DNA of 64,000 nt from Acetobacter sicerae (GTDB taxonomy: Bacteria; Pseudomonadota; Alphaproteobacteria; Acetobacterales; Acetobacteraceae). Below the pieces are notes generated by a model, which worked only from the letters and a program-made list of their open reading frames with translations, searched no databases and had not been told where the DNA came from. The stretch spans positions 248,001-312,000 of the forward strand of contig NZ_JAAABN010000003.1 in assembly GCF_011516765.1 (NCBI RefSeq), given 5' to 3'. Shown here piece by piece: positions 18,118 to 26,888 of this stretch. How positions within the stretch are numbered: the stretch's first letter is position 1; the number at the start of each line of letters is the position of its first letter. The translations under genes were made by a program, and so were the position numbers.

Positions 18118-20640
18118 CTATCCTGTATACCGCGCCAGAAACGGTGCGGTGACACTGCCGGAGACATGCGCGACCGTGTGCGGCGCTCCTTCCGCCACGA
18201 TGTGACCGCCTTTGTTGCCTGCACCCGGTCCAAGATCGATCACCCAGTCACCCCGCGCCACCAGACGCATGTCGTGTTCCGCGACGATCACGGTGTTGCC
18301 GCCATCCACCAGTTCGTGGAGATGATCCATCAGGCGATCCGCGTCCGATGGATGCAGGCCGACCGTCGGTTCATCGAGAACGTAAAGCGTATGACCACGA
18401 CGCTGCTTTTGCAGTTCCGTCGCCAGCTTGATCCGCTGCGCTTCGCCCCCTGAGAGTTCTGTTGCTGGCTGCCCGAGCTTGAGGTGGCCGAGACCGCCGC
18501 GCTGAAGCGTGGTCAGCGCCTGCGCCGGACCGGCATCGTCGGCAAAGAATGTGCAAGCAGCATCGACATTCATGTCGAGCACCTCGGCAATGGATTTGCC
18601 GCGATAGGTTACTTCCAGAATCTCCGGCTTGTAGCGCGCACCGTGGCAGGCGGGACAGGGCGCATAGACGCTCGGCAGAAACAGCAGTTCCACCATGGTC
18701 GATCCGGCCCCTTCGCAGGTTGGGCAACGGCCTTTCGGAAGGTTGAACGAGAAATGACCCGCATCGTATTTGCGTTTCCGCGCGAGTTCTGTTCCGGCGT
18801 AAAGCTTGCGGATCGTATCGAAAAGCCCTGTGTAGGTCGCAAGATTTGAGCGGGGCGTGCGGCCGATGGGTTTCTGGTCGATCACCACAAGACGTTTGAT
18901 GACTTCCAGCCCTTCCACAATGCGCCCTTCTGGCTCACCGGCATACGCCGACGAGACAAGTGCGTTCTCTTCCTCATCCGTTTCCGGTAACGCCTGACCC
19001 AACGCCCTGGCGACGACGGTTGTGAGAACCTGACTGACAAGCGAAGACTTTCCGGAACCCGACACACCGGTGACGGATGTGAACGCGCCGAGAGGAAACG
19101 CAGCAGAAAGACTGTTCAGATTGTTCCAGTTGATATCATCCAGTTTCAGCCATCCCGATGGCTTGCGTGGCGTGTGACGGACTTTCGAGGTGGCGGCAAA
19201 GACGTAATCCCGTGTTCGGGAACCATCGACATCCTTCAGTCCCGCAAGCGGCCCGGAATACAATACCTCGCCTCCGCGCGTGCCTGCCTGCGGACCGACA
19301 TCCACAACCCACTCGGCGTTGCGGACGATATCGAGATTATGCTCGACAAGGAAAAGAGAATTTCCGGCATTGCGCAGACGGTCGAGCGCGGCAAGCAGCG
19401 CCTGTGTATCGGCGGGATGCAGCCCGGCGGAAGGTTCGTCCAGCACATAGACCACGCCGAACAGGTTGGAGTGGATCTGTGTGCCGAGACGCAGGCGCTG
19501 ATACTCGCCGGGCGAGAGCGTCTGCACGCCACGATCCATCTGGAGATAGCCCAGCCCAAGATCTTCCAGTACCCCAATGCGCGCGATCATATCCTCGACA
19601 ATCCGACCGGCGGCGATGGCGGTCGCATCTTCGGCCGGGTTCGCGTCAACCGATGCCCGCAATGTCCCGGCGATGGTTTCCAGCGGCAGGGCCGTCATGG
19701 CCGCGATGTTGTAGCCACCGAATGTCACACGCAGCGCATCGGCGTTCAGGCGCTGACCGTGACATTCCGGACAGTCGGTGGAAGTCATGAACGCCTCGAC
19801 CCGCTTGCGCATCATGGCGCTCTGCGAGTTGGCGAATGTCTGAAGAATGTAGCGGCGTGCGCCGGTGAACGTGCCCTGATAGCCGGGCTCCAGTCCACGA
19901 GCGATGGCGCGTTGTACCTGTTCGTGCGTGAAGCCGGGATAGACCGGATAGGTCGGCGTTTCGTCGGTGAAGAGAATCCAGTCGCGTGTCTTTTTCGGCA
20001 GATCCCGCCACGGACAATCCACATCGACGCCCTTGGTGATGAGGATGTCTCGCAGGTTCTGCCCCTGCCATGCCGTCGGCCATGACGCGACGGCCCGGTC
20101 GCGGATGCTGAGGGAAGCATCCGGCACCATGCTCGCTTCCGTCACATCGTGGATGCGGCCAAGCCCGTGACAGCGTTTGCAGGCACCCATCGGTGTATTG
20201 GGCGAGAAAGATTCCGCTTCCAGACGCTCCATGCCATCCGGATAGGTGCCTGCGCGGGAGTAAAGCATCCGTAGAAGGTTGGAGAGCGTCGTGATGCTGC
20301 CAACAGACGATCGTCCCGAACTACCGCCACGCTGTTGCTGAAGCGCGATGGCAGGCGGCAGACCGTCCACACTGTCCACGTCCGGCACAGGCATCTGCTG
20401 GAACAGGCGGCGCGCATAGGGTGAGACCGACTCGAGATAACGACGCTGCGCCTCGGCATAGAGCGTGCCGAACGCGAGGGAGGACTTGCCGGAACCGGAA
20501 ACGCCGGTGAACACCACAAGACTGTCACGAGGCAGATCCACACTGACGTTTTTCAGATTGTGTTCGCGTGCGCCCCGGACATGGACGAAGCCGTCATCCC
20601 GGCTCTGGATCAGGTCTTTCGTCTCGTTCAGCGTGTCCAT
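18118..20640 (-). CDS. UvrA-like excinuclease ATPase paralogue (UvrA2 type)
   Basis: At 840 residues it is about 100 shorter than housekeeping UvrA. It keeps both ABC modules: Walker [10 protein letters not shown] twice, Walker [12 protein letters not shown] and [11 protein letters not shown], signature LSGGEAQRI in the second module but the altered LSPGEYQRL in the first, and the zinc-finger cysteines (CKRCHG, CPECHG, CPTCEG, CPACHG). The shortfall fits class II UvrA proteins, which lack part of the UvrB-binding region and are linked to drug or DNA-damage tolerance. There is no LexA box upstream by eye. The gene is bracketed by inverted repeats. Confidence 0.88.
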   Translation of the reverse strand: MDTLNETKDLIQSRDDGFVHVRGAREHNLKNVSVDLPRDSLVVFTGVSGSGKSSLAFGTLYAEAQRRYLESVSPYARRLFQQMPVPDVDSVDGLPPAIALQQQRGGSSGRSSVGSITTLSNLLRMLYSRAGTYPDGMERLEAESFSPNTPMGACKRCHGLGRIHDVTEASMVPDASLSIRDRAVASWPTAWQGQNLRDILITKGVDVDCPWRDLPKKTRDWILFTDETPTYPVYPGFTHEQVQRAIARGLEPGYQGTFTGARRYILQTFANSQSAMMRKRVEAFMTSTDCPECHGQRLNADALRVTFGGYNIAAMTALPLETIAGTLRASVDANPAEDATAIAAGRIVEDMIARIGVLEDLGLGYLQMDRGVQTLSPGEYQRLRLGTQIHSNLFGVVYVLDEPSAGLHPADTQALLAALDRLRNAGNSLFLVEHNLDIVRNAEWVVDVGPQAGTRGGEVLYSGPLAGLKDVDGSRTRDYVFAATSKVRHTPRKPSGWLKLDDINWNNLNSLSAAFPLGAFTSVTGVSGSGKSSLVSQVLTTVVARALGQALPETDEEENALVSSAYAGEPEGRIVEGLEVIKRLVVIDQKPIGRTPRSNLATYTGLFDTIRKLYAGTELARKRKYDAGHFSFNLPKGRCPTCEGAGSTMVELLFLPSVYAPCPACHGARYKPEILEVTYRGKSIAEVLDMNVDAACTFFADDAGPAQALTTLQRGGLGHLKLGQPATELSGGEAQRIKLATELQKQRRGHTLYVLDEPTVGLHPSDADRLMDHLHELVDGGNTVIVAEHDMRLVARGDWVIDLGPGAGNKGGHIVAEGAPHTVAHVSGSVTAPFLARYTG

Positions 20641-20705
20641 GATGGCTCCGGTTTCGGAAGTTGTCTGTTTCTAAAGGACAGAATCGAAATGGGTGATGTT
20701 TCCTG

Positions 20706-20739
20706 TTCTTTTTTGGAAAAAAGAACCAAAAAACTTTTT
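20706..20739. repeat. uvrA-flanking repeat, divergent copy
   Basis: TTCTTTTTTGGAAAAAAGAA followed by CCAAAAAACTTTTT has the same plan and orientation as 18025-18063, with the hairpin TTCTTTTTT / AAAAAAGAA. It lies 66 bp upstream of the uvrA-like start. Confidence 0.6.
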
Positions 20740-20785
20740 CACGTTAGAAAATGATTCTGCCGAGAAAATTGATTCCCTAAAAATC

Positions 20786-20823
20786 AAAGTCTTTTTGCTT
20801 CTTTTTCTTCAGAAAAAGATGAA
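20786..20823 (-). repeat. uvrA-flanking inverted repeat, right copy
   Basis: Reverse complement of 18025-18063 with a single one-base deletion, located between the uvrA-like gene and the nitrilase-family gene. Such near-identity over 38 nt, 2.7 kb apart, implies recent duplication or gene conversion. Confidence 0.75.
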
Positions 20824-20859
20824 CTCCTCTCAATTGAATTCTGGACAAGGTAGAAACAT

Positions 20860-21660
20860 CTACGCGCCACTCTGTCCAAGCTCAGGATTCTTGAAGCGAC
20901 GGTTGGCAAGCACTGGCAGCACCTCGCGGGTGGTGCGAATGCGCTCAAGGTCCACATCAGCGAAAATCAGATCCGGCGCGATACCTGCACGGGCGACCGC
21001 CACACCCAGCGGATCGACCATCATGCTACACCCAATATTGCGCGGTCCGCATTCACCGACGGCGGCCACGTAACAGGTGTTTTCCAGCGCCCGCGCTGTC
21101 ACCATCACCTCCCAGTGCCATTCCTTGCCGGGACCGCGCACCCAGGCGGCTGGCACCGTCAGCAGATCCGCGCCGCGCACTGCGAGCGAGCGGGCCACCT
21201 CCGGAAAGCGGACGTCGTAACAGGTCATCAGTCCGACCTTGATGTCGCCCACCTGAACGACAGGGGGCAGTTCCGTGCCGGGAATGTAGTCGTTCGATTC
21301 CTTCATGCTGAAGGCGTCGTAGAGATGCAGTTTACGATAACTGGCGACCAGACCGGACGCGTTGAGCACGATCTGGCAGTTATGGGTCAGCCCGGATACG
21401 TCCGGCGTTGCGATGCAGCAGATGACCGTGAGATCCCTGTCCGCCAGCGCGTCGATCAGGCCGCTGACGAAGGGGCCGTCAAGCGGCTGCGCCGTGCGCA
21501 CGGTGATGCGGGAATCGTTCATGTCCGCCGCGATGATGCTCTCGGGGAGGATGAGAAGCTTTGCTCCTTCCGCCGCAGCCTTGTCGATCAGCGACACGCA
21601 CTGTGCGAGATTGGCGCTCCATTCCGGAGCGACGGCGAACTGTCCGAGAGCGACTTTCAT
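20860..21660 (-). CDS. Carbon-nitrogen hydrolase, nitrilase superfamily (Nit1/omega-amidase-like)
   Basis: A 266-residue cytoplasmic amidase with a complete Glu-Lys-Cys triad: Glu40 (LILPES), Lys110 (YRKLHLYD) and Cys147 (MTCYDVRFPE). The KLHLYD and CYDVRFPE contexts match the branch containing omega-amidase and deaminated-glutathione amidase, so metabolite repair is the likely job. It lies upstream of and codirectional with the uvrA-like gene, separated by the AT-rich repeats, and divergent from the Rdx gene 125 bp away. The exact substrate cannot be read. Confidence 0.9.
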   Translation of the reverse strand: MKVALGQFAVAPEWSANLAQCVSLIDKAAAEGAKLLILPESIIAADMNDSRITVRTAQPLDGPFVSGLIDALADRDLTVICCIATPDVSGLTHNCQIVLNASGLVASYRKLHLYDAFSMKESNDYIPGTELPPVVQVGDIKVGLMTCYDVRFPEVARSLAVRGADLLTVPAAWVRGPGKEWHWEVMVTARALENTCYVAAVGECGPRNIGCSMMVDPLGVAVARAGIAPDLIFADVDLERIRTTREVLPVLANRRFKNPELGQSGA

Positions 21661-21784
21661 GCAGATGGTCCTTCTGGCCCCTCGAAAACATCAGGGGAGT
21701 GGTATCTCCGGTCAGGACTTTCTACGATGTATTGCGGTGGGAGGGCAAAATACCTGCCCTGCCTGCTCAGGGAGAATAGTCTGC

Positions 21785-22066
21785 ATGACCGAAATGGCTC
21801 ATCGAGTCTCGATCCGCTACTGCACACAGTGCAACTGGCTCCTGCGTTCTGCATGGATGGCGCAGGAGCTGCTTTCCACGTTCGGCACGGACCTGTCGGA
21901 AGTGGCCCTGTGCCCTGATACGGGCGGGAAGTTCGAGATCACCGTGAACGGTGTTCTGGTGTGGGAGCGCGTGCGCGACGGCGGCTTTCCCGGCCCGAAA
22001 GAACTGAAGAAAAAAGTGCGGGATTTGATCGCTCCGGAACGCGATCTGGGGCATGTGGATCGGTAG
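21785..22066 (+). CDS. SelT/SelW/SelH (Rdx) family redox protein
   Basis: This 93-residue protein with a thioredoxin-like fold carries C-T-Q-C (YCTQCNWLLR) at the position of the selenocysteine motif of eukaryotic SelW. It is the cysteine-containing bacterial Rdx version. DTGGKFEITVNGVLVWERVRD and GGFPGPKELKKKVRD are family-typical. The ATG at 21785 gives the normal compact length. It probably acts as a cytoplasmic thiol-redox protein; its partner is unknown. Confidence 0.9.
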   Translation: MTEMAHRVSIRYCTQCNWLLRSAWMAQELLSTFGTDLSEVALCPDTGGKFEITVNGVLVWERVRDGGFPGPKELKKKVRDLIAPERDLGHVDR

Positions 22067-22160
22067 TGACCGGGGGATTGTGGCAGGACGTAAAACTTCG
22101 ACGTCACATTGAGGCACCGGACTCGAAGGGGGCGTTGCTCAAGTTACACAGGTGAACAGT

Positions 22161-22343
22161 TCAATCGTTTGCCGGTGTAGCCTCGACGCGGTGGCGCAGG
22201 TTTGCGCGCCGCGGATGCAATGATTGTTTCTTCCGCGACATCAGGAGGAGCTTCAATGCCCATTCTGCGTCCGGCTGCTGTCTGGCCTGTTGCAGGGTAT
22301 CGCGGCGATAGTGCGGAGGGATAATTTCAATCCAGTTCGGCAT
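22161..22343 (-). CDS. Small hypothetical protein downstream of the GG-leader peptide gene
   Basis: A 60-residue frame on the same strand as, and 120 bp downstream of, the GG-leader peptide gene. It starts MPNWIEIIPPHYRRDTLQQA and has a basic second half (MSRKKQSLHPRRANLRHR). Third codon positions look GC-biased as in true genes here, and no competing frame is better. No strong ribosome-binding site is seen. There are no membrane segments. If real, it could be an accessory factor of the peptide gene, but nothing in the sequence proves this. Confidence 0.35.
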   Translation of the reverse strand: MPNWIEIIPPHYRRDTLQQARQQPDAEWALKLLLMSRKKQSLHPRRANLRHRVEATPAND

Positions 22344-22411
22344 GCTTCAGCACACTGCTGGATTATATTCAGTTGAAATCGGTCAATCTGTTTCTGGTCA
22401 GGACGAGACAA

Positions 22412-22450
22412 GCAGTTCCCGGCGCCCGGAACGGAAGCGCTGGGAACTGC
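22412..22450. terminator. Strong hairpin downstream of the GG-leader peptide gene
   Basis: A 14-nt inverted repeat with one mismatch (GCAGTTCCCGGCGC / GCGCTGGGAACTGC) and an 11-nt loop begins 14 bp after the end of the minus-strand peptide gene. There is no T run. It is likely a transcript end or mRNA stabiliser. Confidence 0.5.
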
Positions 22451-22463
22451 AGGGCGGGACCAA

Positions 22464-22859
22464 TCAGCCGAGCGGATTGCTGGGGGCGGACGGGAATGCG
22501 ATCAGGTTTTCGCTGGTGACCCAGCCACACTTGTTGACCGTGACAGCGGAGCTGATGGAGGAAATTGTCTGCTGCAGCAGGTTGAGGGCGCCGCTTACAG
22601 ACATGCTGGATCCCATGCTGTAGCCGAGCTTCATGTCGGCGCCGACATTCTGCCAGGCGCTGGCAATGGTGGAGCAGGATGCGTGATTAAAATAGTCAGC
22701 GCCAACATTGTACATTCCAGCAAGGTAACCGGCATAGGCGCCGATCATACCGGCGAGCGAGGTCTGGCTTGCTCCGCCGCAGGAGTGCTGGGGATGGTAG
22801 CAGCAACCACCAGAAACAGTGTTGAGTTCAGATAGTGAAAGTTCGCGCATCCCAGACAT
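22464..22859 (-). CDS. Double-glycine-leader peptide precursor, candidate bacteriocin-like
   Basis: The 131-residue product starts MSGMRELSLSELNTVSGG followed by CC. This is a textbook GG leader (E-L-S-x-x-E-L-x-x-V-S-G-G) as recognised by C39-peptidase ABC exporters. AAGGGA lies 9 bp before the ATG. The predicted mature part (about 113 residues) is small-residue-rich, with GMIGAYAGYLAGMYNVG, a GxxxG-like amphipathic stretch of the kind seen in Blp/class II bacteriocins, and four further cysteines (five with the CC pair counted as leader-proximal). No exporter, immunity or modification gene is in the window, so the export machinery would have to be elsewhere. Confidence 0.7.
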   Translation of the reverse strand: MSGMRELSLSELNTVSGGCCYHPQHSCGGASQTSLAGMIGAYAGYLAGMYNVGADYFNHASCSTIASAWQNVGADMKLGYSMGSSMSVSGALNLLQQTISSISSAVTVNKCGWVTSENLIAFPSAPSNPLG

Positions 22860-23101
22860 TTACTTGTCCCTTTTAAGTATTTGCGATTTTTTAGGTCGCT
22901 TCGTTGAGTTTTTTCTATCAGAACATGCAGTTTGGATACAGATAATAGGTCGTTAATCCGGTGTTTTTGTGTTATTAGTTCATCAAGAAAGCGCCATAAA
23001 ATCGTTACAGCCAAAACGGGAATAGTTTTGAAACATTAACAATATCCTTATGATGTCTTACCCAATGGTATATTTTGCCACTTGTTAACTTTGAGAGCGT
23101 C

Positions 23102-23425
23102 ATGTCCCTGATCATCTACACACTCGCAGCATTCGTTGAAATTGCAGGATGTTTTTCATTCTGGGCCTGGCTTCGAGAAGGACGTTCCCCGTTCTGGCTG
23201 TTTCCCGGATGCGCCTCTCTCGTCGCTTTCGCGTGGCTTCTTACGCTCATCAATACCAATGCGGCCGGCCGTTCCTACGCCGCTTATGGAGGAATCTATA
23301 TTGCGGTCGCGCTCTTCTGGCTCTGGAGTGTGGAAGGAGTTCAGCCGGATCGGGCTGACTATATTGGCGTGGCGTTGTGTCTCGCCGGCACTGCCGTCAT
23401 CCTGCTTTCACCGCACAATACCTGA
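23102..23425 (+). CDS. ynfA: YnfA family (UPF0060) small inner-membrane protein
   Basis: 107 residues forming four transmembrane helices, the standard YnfA length. [17 protein letters not shown] and [19 protein letters not shown] are family-diagnostic. YnfA proteins are distantly related to small multidrug resistance transporters, but a physiological substrate is not established. The ATG at 23102 starts directly with the first helix. queE follows 42 bp later. Confidence 0.93.
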   Translation: MSLIIYTLAAFVEIAGCFSFWAWLREGRSPFWLFPGCASLVAFAWLLTLINTNAAGRSYAAYGGIYIAVALFWLWSVEGVQPDRADYIGVALCLAGTAVILLSPHNT

Positions 23426-23467
23426 TTCCTCTTGCCATCCACGCCATCTTGTCCGACATGACCCGGC

Positions 23468-24103
23468 ATGAGTTACGCCGTTAAGGAACTTTTCCATACG
23501 TTGCAGGGCGAGGGCGGCCAGACCGGCCGTCCCGCTGTTTTCTGTCGTTTTTCCGGCTGCAATCTCTGGACTGGCCGGGAGACTGACAGGGAGAAGGCCG
23601 TATGCCGTTTCTGCGATACCGATTTTATCGGTACCGATGGTGAGGGCGGCGGTCGATTTGCGGATGCCGCGGCGCTGGCGAAAGCCATCGCAGAGACCTG
23701 GGCGCTTCCTGAGCATGACCAGCGGTTTGTGGTGTTCACTGGTGGGGAGCCGCTGCTCCAGCTTGATGCGGCGCTCATTGACGCAGTCCATCAGGAAGGA
23801 TTCATGATCGCTGTGGAAAGCAACGGCACCATTGCCGCGCCCGATGGCATCGACTGGCTTTGCATCAGCCCGAAAGCCGGTTCAGAATGGGTCCAGAAAA
23901 GCGGTCACGAACTGAAACTGGTCTATCCGCAGCCTGAACTCGATCCGGCGGACATGGTGGCTCTCGACTTCCGGCAGTTCTGGCTACAGCCGATGGACGG
24001 CCCTGACCGCCTCGCCAACACGGACGCCGCAGTCCGGTACTGTCTCGCCCATCCGCGCTGGCGTCTGTCTCTTCAGACTCACAAGCTCATCGGGATACCC
24101 TGA
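23468..24103 (+). CDS. queE: 7-carboxy-7-deazaguanine synthase (radical SAM)
   Basis: This 211-residue enzyme makes the 7-deazaguanine ring from 6-carboxytetrahydropterin for queuosine. The radical-SAM cysteines are in the expanded spacing typical of one QueE clade: [24 protein letters not shown] (C-x14-C-x2-C). [20 protein letters not shown] and FTGGEPLLQ (SAM-binding GGE) are present. It is the first gene of a tight queE-queC-queD operon, with two bases to queC. No preQ riboswitch was found in the short leader. Confidence 0.95.
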   Translation: MSYAVKELFHTLQGEGGQTGRPAVFCRFSGCNLWTGRETDREKAVCRFCDTDFIGTDGEGGGRFADAAALAKAIAETWALPEHDQRFVVFTGGEPLLQLDAALIDAVHQEGFMIAVESNGTIAAPDGIDWLCISPKAGSEWVQKSGHELKLVYPQPELDPADMVALDFRQFWLQPMDGPDRLANTDAAVRYCLAHPRWRLSLQTHKLIGIP

Positions 24104-24105
24104 CT

Positions 24106-24855
24106 ATGTCTCTTAAGCCTTCCTCAACAGACGGTGCGCTTGTGGTGTTTTCGGGCGGGCAGGACTCGGCAACCTGCCTCGCCTGGGCGCTTGATCGGTT
24201 TTCCCGCGTGGAAACACTCGGGTTTGACTACGGTCAGCGTCACGCCGTCGAACTGGCCTGTCGGGATACGCTGCGTGACGGCATGGCGGCTCTACAAGGC
24301 GACTGGAAAGAGCGGCTTGGCCCGGACCACACGCTGGAACTCGATGCGCTCGGGAAAGTGTCCGATACGGCTTTGACCCGTGATACCGAAATCCAGATGA
24401 CGGAAAGCGGCCTGCCCAGCACGTTTGTTCCCGGTCGCAATCTGATTTTCCTGAGTTTCGCCGCTGCTCTCGCCTACCGGCGAGGTCTGCGTCACATTGT
24501 CACAGGCGTCTGCGAAACCGATTATTCCGGTTATCCCGATTGTCGGGACGATACGATCAAGGCGCTTCAGGTCGCCCTGAACCTGGGAATGGATTCGCGC
24601 TTCGTCCTGCACACGCCGCTGATGTGGATCGACAAGGCGCAGACGTGGCAACTGGCTGAGTCGCTTGGAGGCGAACCGCTGGTCACGCTGATCAACCATG
24701 AGAGCCACAGCTGCTACCTCGGGACACGCGGCACCCTTCATGCGTGGGGACATGGATGTGGCGTCTGCCCGGCCTGCGAACTGCGCAAGTCGGGCTGGAC
24801 CGCTTACGAGGCGCTGCGCGGGACCACTCACAGCGGGAACGGCAGCCATGGTTGA
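24106..24855 (+). CDS. queC: 7-cyano-7-deazaguanine (preQ0) synthase
   Basis: 249 residues. The PP-loop ATP pyrophosphatase motif [12 protein letters not shown] is at the N terminus, and the zinc-binding cysteines are near the C terminus ([11 protein letters not shown], then [10 protein letters not shown]). It converts 7-carboxy-7-deazaguanine to preQ0 using ATP and ammonia. It starts 2 bp after queE and overlaps queD by 8 bp, so the three genes are cotranscribed and probably translationally coupled. Confidence 0.96.
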   Translation: MSLKPSSTDGALVVFSGGQDSATCLAWALDRFSRVETLGFDYGQRHAVELACRDTLRDGMAALQGDWKERLGPDHTLELDALGKVSDTALTRDTEIQMTESGLPSTFVPGRNLIFLSFAAALAYRRGLRHIVTGVCETDYSGYPDCRDDTIKALQVALNLGMDSRFVLHTPLMWIDKAQTWQLAESLGGEPLVTLINHESHSCYLGTRGTLHAWGHGCGVCPACELRKSGWTAYEALRGTTHSGNGSHG

Positions 24856-25372
24856 TCTGATCTTCACCCGCCGCTTTTCAATGGGGCACCGGCTGATTCA
24901 CGGAGCGAGCGAAAGCTGCGCTCTTCCGCATGGTCACAATGAATTTGTCACCGTACGCCTTGAGCCGACCAGCCTGAGCGCGCTCGATGGTGTGGCCAAT
25001 ATGCCGGTCTCGTTTCAGCGGGCCAAAAGCGGCTGGCACAGGTTTGTCGATGAGAAACTGGATCATGCCCTGCAACTGGCGGAGGATGATCCGCTGCTGG
25101 GATGGTTCCGTGCCCATGAACCGGCGAGGGCCGAGCGGATTATCGTGACGCCGGGCGATCCGACCACCGAGATGATGGTCTGCCTGCTGAAAGCCAAGCT
25201 GGACGCGATGCTGGTTGCCGACGGCGCTATCCTGCGCTGCACGACCGTGACGTTGCAGGAAACACCGACCAACACGGTGGAGTTTTCCGGTGATCCGCTG
25301 CCTATGCTTCCGACGCCAAGGCCTGCCGGGAAATGCTGGTGGCGGCGCGCCGACATGAGCATCGCGGATTGA
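24848..25372 (+). CDS. queD: 6-carboxy-5,6,7,8-tetrahydropterin synthase
   Basis: 174 residues of the PTPS/QueD family. Zinc ligands are expected at His14, His28 and His30 ([13 protein letters not shown]) and the catalytic cysteine at Cys24 ([10 protein letters not shown]). It makes the pterin substrate of QueE. The 8-bp overlap with queC fixes the ATG at 24848 although the frame is open further upstream. It is somewhat longer than the 120-residue E. coli enzyme, with a central insertion and a basic C-terminal tail. No queF or tgt is in the window. Confidence 0.93.
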   Translation: MVDLIFTRRFSMGHRLIHGASESCALPHGHNEFVTVRLEPTSLSALDGVANMPVSFQRAKSGWHRFVDEKLDHALQLAEDDPLLGWFRAHEPARAERIIVTPGDPTTEMMVCLLKAKLDAMLVADGAILRCTTVTLQETPTNTVEFSGDPLPMLPTPRPAGKCWWRRADMSIAD

Positions 25373-25396
25373 AAACGATCTCTAAATACGCACTGA

Positions 25397-25441
25397 AACT
25401 ATAAGGAAGCTTTTTTCAAAAAGCTGCGGAAAAAACGGCCT
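25397..25441. repeat. Dispersed AT-stem intergenic repeat, copy B
   Basis: AAACTATAAGGAAGC, TTTTTTCAAAAAGCTGCGG, AACGGCC. It has an internal AGCTTTTTT / AAAAAGCT stem and the same plan as 2381-2425. It lies between queD and the convergent small secreted-protein gene. Confidence 0.55.
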
Positions 25442-25481
25442 CCTGAATACGCTCAAGCTGCAACTGGAGCAGGCTTGCTGC

Positions 25482-25886
25482 TCAGTCCATTTCGGTTTTC
25501 AGGACAGCGCAGGCCTGCGTCAGTTTTGCTGGCCGGTCCGGCGCCGTGCAGGTCCGGCGCGCATCAGGACCACACATCTCGATCGCGTTTTCATAATCCG
25601 ATTCGAGCACGTCCTTGGCGACCGTGAGATCGGCTGAACTGGATCTCTCCTCGGCCGCAGAAATCTTCGCCTGAGTATCACGCAACTCCTTCATCGCGGT
25701 GATACACGCTTCGCTGGCCTGTTCGGGATCTGCCTGCAGGACGGCCAGTTCCTTGCGGAGCTGTTCATTCGCAACGGAGCTTTCCGACGCAGACGTCAGC
25801 GTTTCATCCGCCATCGCGGGTGTAGCAAGGCATAACGCTGTCAGAGTCCAAAGAGGCAGGGCAGTCTTCACGTACAAGCCTTTCAT
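25482..25886 (-). CDS. Small secreted cysteine-containing protein, unknown
   Basis: 134 residues with a signal peptide (MKGLYVKTALPLWTLTALC, cleavage after PAMA). The mature part is mostly helical and acidic (NEQLRKELAVLQADPEQASE) and has four cysteines after cleavage, enough for two disulfides in the periplasm. The ATG is preceded by a short purine stretch. It faces away from a highly structured intergenic region shared with the divergent lipoprotein gene. The family is not recognised. Confidence 0.65.
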   Translation of the reverse strand: MKGLYVKTALPLWTLTALCLATPAMADETLTSASESSVANEQLRKELAVLQADPEQASEACITAMKELRDTQAKISAAEERSSSADLTVAKDVLESDYENAIEMCGPDARRTCTAPDRPAKLTQACAVLKTEMD

Positions 25887-25908
25887 CGGGGGCCCTTTAT
25901 CGAGCCTG

Positions 25909-26010
25909 ACCGGTAACGGTGCCGAACTTTATCGGCAGGATGCGGCGGAGAAAAGGCCGGTTACCGCCGATGTGTAAAGATCAGGCAAATCCTTTCTCCG
26001 CCGCATCCTG
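25909..26010. other. Interleaved inverted repeats between divergent genes
   Basis: Three stems can be read. The main one pairs 25936-25956 (CAGGATGCGGCGGAGAAA) with 25991-26010 (TTTCTCCGCCGCATCCTG), near perfect with a one-base bulge. ACCG-GTAA-CGGT (25909-25920) can form its own GNRA-type hairpin or pair with CCGGTTACCG (25957-25966), which lies in the loop of the main stem. The last two arrangements interleave, so pseudoknot-like or mutually exclusive folds are possible. Confidence 0.6.
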
Positions 26011-26108
26011 TGGACAAGTACAATGCGTCGCGCAACCGCCCCTTATGGTCCGGTTATTTTAAGCACCTCCCATATTTTTATCTGCTTCATTTTATTTCAG
26101 GAGATTTC

Positions 26109-26648
26109 ATGTCCAGTCTTTCCCGCCGATCACTGCTTCGTGCTGGCCTTCTCGCCAGCGGTGCAGGCGCCATGGCCTCTCTGACCGCCTGCACGGTGAC
26201 CTCTTCCGGCGGCAATACGACCTATAGCGTCAACGTCACCAAGGTTCTTTCCATCATCAGCAGCATTGAATCCGGTCTGACGCAGATGGTGAACTCCACC
26301 ACGGTCAGCAGTATCATCGGCACGGAGAATACAGCGAAAATCACCGCTGCCATCACGCAGGTCAGCACTGTCACCGCTGAAGTCGCGGCGACCGCAGCCT
26401 CCACCGTGACTCTGACTGTCGCCCAGAACTGGATCGAAACAGCCGAAAGCGCCGCCTCGGCCGCTGTAACCGTTCTTCAGGCGTTCCAGTCCCAGCTTCC
26501 GGCCTCGGTCAACACCATGGTTCAGGCTGTATCGGCGCTCCTGCCGGCGCTTGAAGCCGTGATCAGCAGCGTGTCCACGACGGTGAAGACGACACTTTCT
26601 CCGGCTGAAGCCCAGACCATCATCGCGCGCGGTCTTCAGGCCAACTGA
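26109..26648 (+). CDS. Tat-exported lipoprotein, unknown
   Basis: The ATG at 26109 follows CAGGAG. The product has a twin-arginine signal (LSRRSLLRAGLLASG) ending in a lipobox LTAC (Cys28), so export of a folded lipoprotein is predicted. The remaining 150 residues are almost entirely Ser, Thr, Ala, Val and Ile in long helical stretches without cysteine, resembling an amphipathic helical bundle. The frame is open upstream to 26010, but that start would bury the signal. No enzyme motif is seen. It lies divergent from the small secreted-protein gene. Confidence 0.75.
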   Translation: MSSLSRRSLLRAGLLASGAGAMASLTACTVTSSGGNTTYSVNVTKVLSIISSIESGLTQMVNSTTVSSIIGTENTAKITAAITQVSTVTAEVAATAASTVTLTVAQNWIETAESAASAAVTVLQAFQSQLPASVNTMVQAVSALLPALEAVISSVSTTVKTTLSPAEAQTIIARGLQAN

Positions 26649-26888
26649 GCCGGTTCAATGTTTCGCCCGTTCAGATGAAGTCGCCTGAACGGGCGCATGA
26701 ATCTCGTGAACAGTCACCCGCAGTAGCGCAGTAGGCGGCTGGAAACCGGGTTCGATCGAAAAATTCCAACGACTGCTTCATGGCCGGTTTCCACCCATTC
26801 AGACTGGCGGGTCCGGTCATGAGGCTCTGGCATCGTCGTAACCGGTCCATTATTCAGTTTCCATCAGAAGCCGGAAACACCCCTGACG

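Noticed and set aside
22745..23014. Minus-strand 89-codon frame overlapping the GG-leader gene
   Set aside because: Overlaps in another frame the better-supported peptide gene, which has a ribosome-binding site and leader motif.
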